DNA of 64,000 nt. Origin: Thunnus maccoyii. Lineage: Eukaryota; Chordata; Actinopteri; Scombriformes; Scombridae. This document shows positions 62,619 through 64,000 of the stretch, piece by piece. The notes beneath the pieces are model-generated. The model saw nothing but the letters and a program-made list of their open reading frames with translations, had not been told where the DNA came from and ran no database searches. The position numbers and the translations under genes are program-made. Position 1 is the stretch's first letter. Every line of letters starts with the position of its first letter. The DNA is taken from the NCBI RefSeq assembly GCF_910596095.1, contig NC_056544.1, positions 8,355,155 through 8,419,154 on the forward strand. The letters are read 5' to 3'.

Positions 62619-64000
62619 CTGTAAAAGAAACAGAAATACAGTAAAGACGCTGGTCTGAATTCAGGTATTACATTTTGAATTTAACAATGCTGTGAAAAGT
62701 TGTAGCTCTGGGGCCATTATCCTCATTTATTAACTCACATTGTAAAAAAAAAGGCATTGGCTAAGGCAGTATTCTCCACATAAAATGAAAATTGTCATCT
62801 TGGCTGTCAAATTTGACACAAATGCCAGTATAATCACTGCAAAAAATCTGTTTTATTTATATATGGCATCCATTCTAGATTGGGGTGTGCTGTAGAGCCA
62901 GTGCCACCGCAGTTTTACCAACACAGGTTTAGACCATTTGGTTAGGTTAGAGATGGTTACATGTAATTATGAGGTTAGAAACTGTGGTAGGTACTGATAC
63001 AAAAATGCAATCCCTGTTGACTAATTAAAGGTGATTGGGTAGTGAATGAGACTCTACAAAAATTCCAACAAGTCTGGCTGGTCTGCCTGCACCCACTACA
63101 GCAAATGAAGCCAAATACAGCACTTTCTTTTTGGTTGCAGACCTGCACTTTCGCCCATGCCAACATGCCAAATTTGATTTAGTTCGGAATGTACTGCCAG
63201 TCTGTGGGCCACCTGAAAGCAACCCCCCACATCACTAACAGTGTCTCTGCCTGCAGTCCACTGGCTCTGCTCAAACATCACGTCTTAGAAAAAAACGCTC
63301 CTTTTCCAGAGAAGGACTGTGAATTGATCTACGACTCACTATCAATGCCCAGACAGTTCATTTAAGTTCATTTTCTGTTAACTTTGGCAGTGTGAAAAAC
63401 CCCAGGTTTGTTTGCAGAAAAACAATATTCTGGATAAAGCGTAATCTCTTCGTGAGCATGTGCAAAATACAATTCCAAAAAAAGGACTTTACTGTAACAA
63501 GAAAGAATGAGAAGACGGGGAAACATCTGCTCACCAACTTAATTTTAACAATCAGCCAATCCATCTGTCAGTTAGTCTACATGTTATCCCCACGTCCTTC
63601 AACAGTTGCACTGCTTAGAAACTGCCAACGCGTGAGCAATGTGTCTGGCCGCTTTCAGAGACAGGTTTTCAAAAAACAAACATTCATTTACAGAATATTA
63701 AACCCAGTGTCTCTCATAAGTATGTGTGAGCTCCTGCGCTTGAGCCAAGAACAAACAGGTCATTAAGACTGTTAAAACAAACCTGTTAGTTCTCGGCTGG
63801 CTTCAGCTCCTCATTAAGAAAAGCCACAATTTCTGCAGCTCACTGGAAAACCATACACTGTGAGTGTGTGTGTGTGTGTGTCTGAAATATGACTGTCAAC
63901 AGATCTAAAATAAGGAAACATGCATGTGAGTAGTCCGGGTCTCTACATGAGTGAACACTAATAAACATAACTTGGGAGTTGATTAGCTTCAATGCCAGTG
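62619..64000 (-). other. mpp7 5' intron, no exon recognised
   Basis: The next upstream MPP exon should encode the L27 repeats. No segment here, on the minus strand, translates to the expected L27 sequence next to splice sites. The gene therefore continues beyond the right edge. A short GT run lies near 63861-63880. Confidence 0.5.

Noticed and set aside
62975-63281. Minus-strand ORFs near the right edge as an mpp7 L27 exon
   Set aside because: The translations do not resemble L27 sequence, and no acceptor/donor pair gives the needed phase 0 join to 62618.

Overview
The window is nuclear DNA from a ray-finned fish, most likely a percomorph-like teleost. The sequence is AT-rich, introns are mostly short, and MITEs and hAT remnants are common. 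Exon-by-exon translation gives proteins that align with recalled human ACBD5, YME1L1, PTCHD3, RAB18, MKX and MPP7. This is the gene neighbourhood of human 10p12, so the block is an old conserved synteny. MASTL and ARMC4/ODAD2, which lie in the human block, were not seen. No rRNA, tRNA, CRISPR or bacterial-type feature was found.

Layout: the 3' part of acbd5 (+, 175-3502) is followed by complete yme1l1 (+, 5054-12467, 18 exons, 721 aa). Complete ptchd3 (-, 14548-17990, 4 exons, 840 aa) is convergent with yme1l1, and the two genes' poly(A) signals are about 50 bp apart. Complete rab18 (+, 20535-23665, 7 exons, 205 aa) comes next, then complete mkx (-, 26986-33837, 6 exons, 401 aa). Last is mpp7-like (-, 38474-62618), whose 3' 14 exons encode the end of L27, PDZ, SH3, HOOK and guanylate-kinase-like domains; its 5' exons lie beyond the right edge. 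Every exon junction listed was checked for reading-frame phase by hand.

Functionally these are unrelated housekeeping and developmental genes kept together by descent: peroxisome-ER tethering (acbd5), mitochondrial inner-membrane proteolysis (yme1l1), a patched/RND-like membrane protein (ptchd3), an ER/lipid-droplet Rab (rab18), a tendon and muscle homeobox factor (mkx), and a junction/polarity scaffold (mpp7).

The accessory content is mainly transposable. Examples are a 245-bp MITE next to the yme1l1 promoter, an 841-bp hAT-type element in yme1l1 intron 4, a hAT MITE splitting an L1-like fragment before rab18, a hairpin foldback near 36.0 kb, and a hAT insertion nested in a MITE at 58.7-59.5 kb. 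The most unusual object is a roughly 9.3-kb inverted duplication (about 41.2-50.5 kb) inside one mpp7 intron. It consists of two decayed, tail-to-tail copies of a large transposase-type element. One copy carries a later TTAA-flanked MITE and the other still shows the empty site. I could not assign this transposase to a superfamily with confidence.
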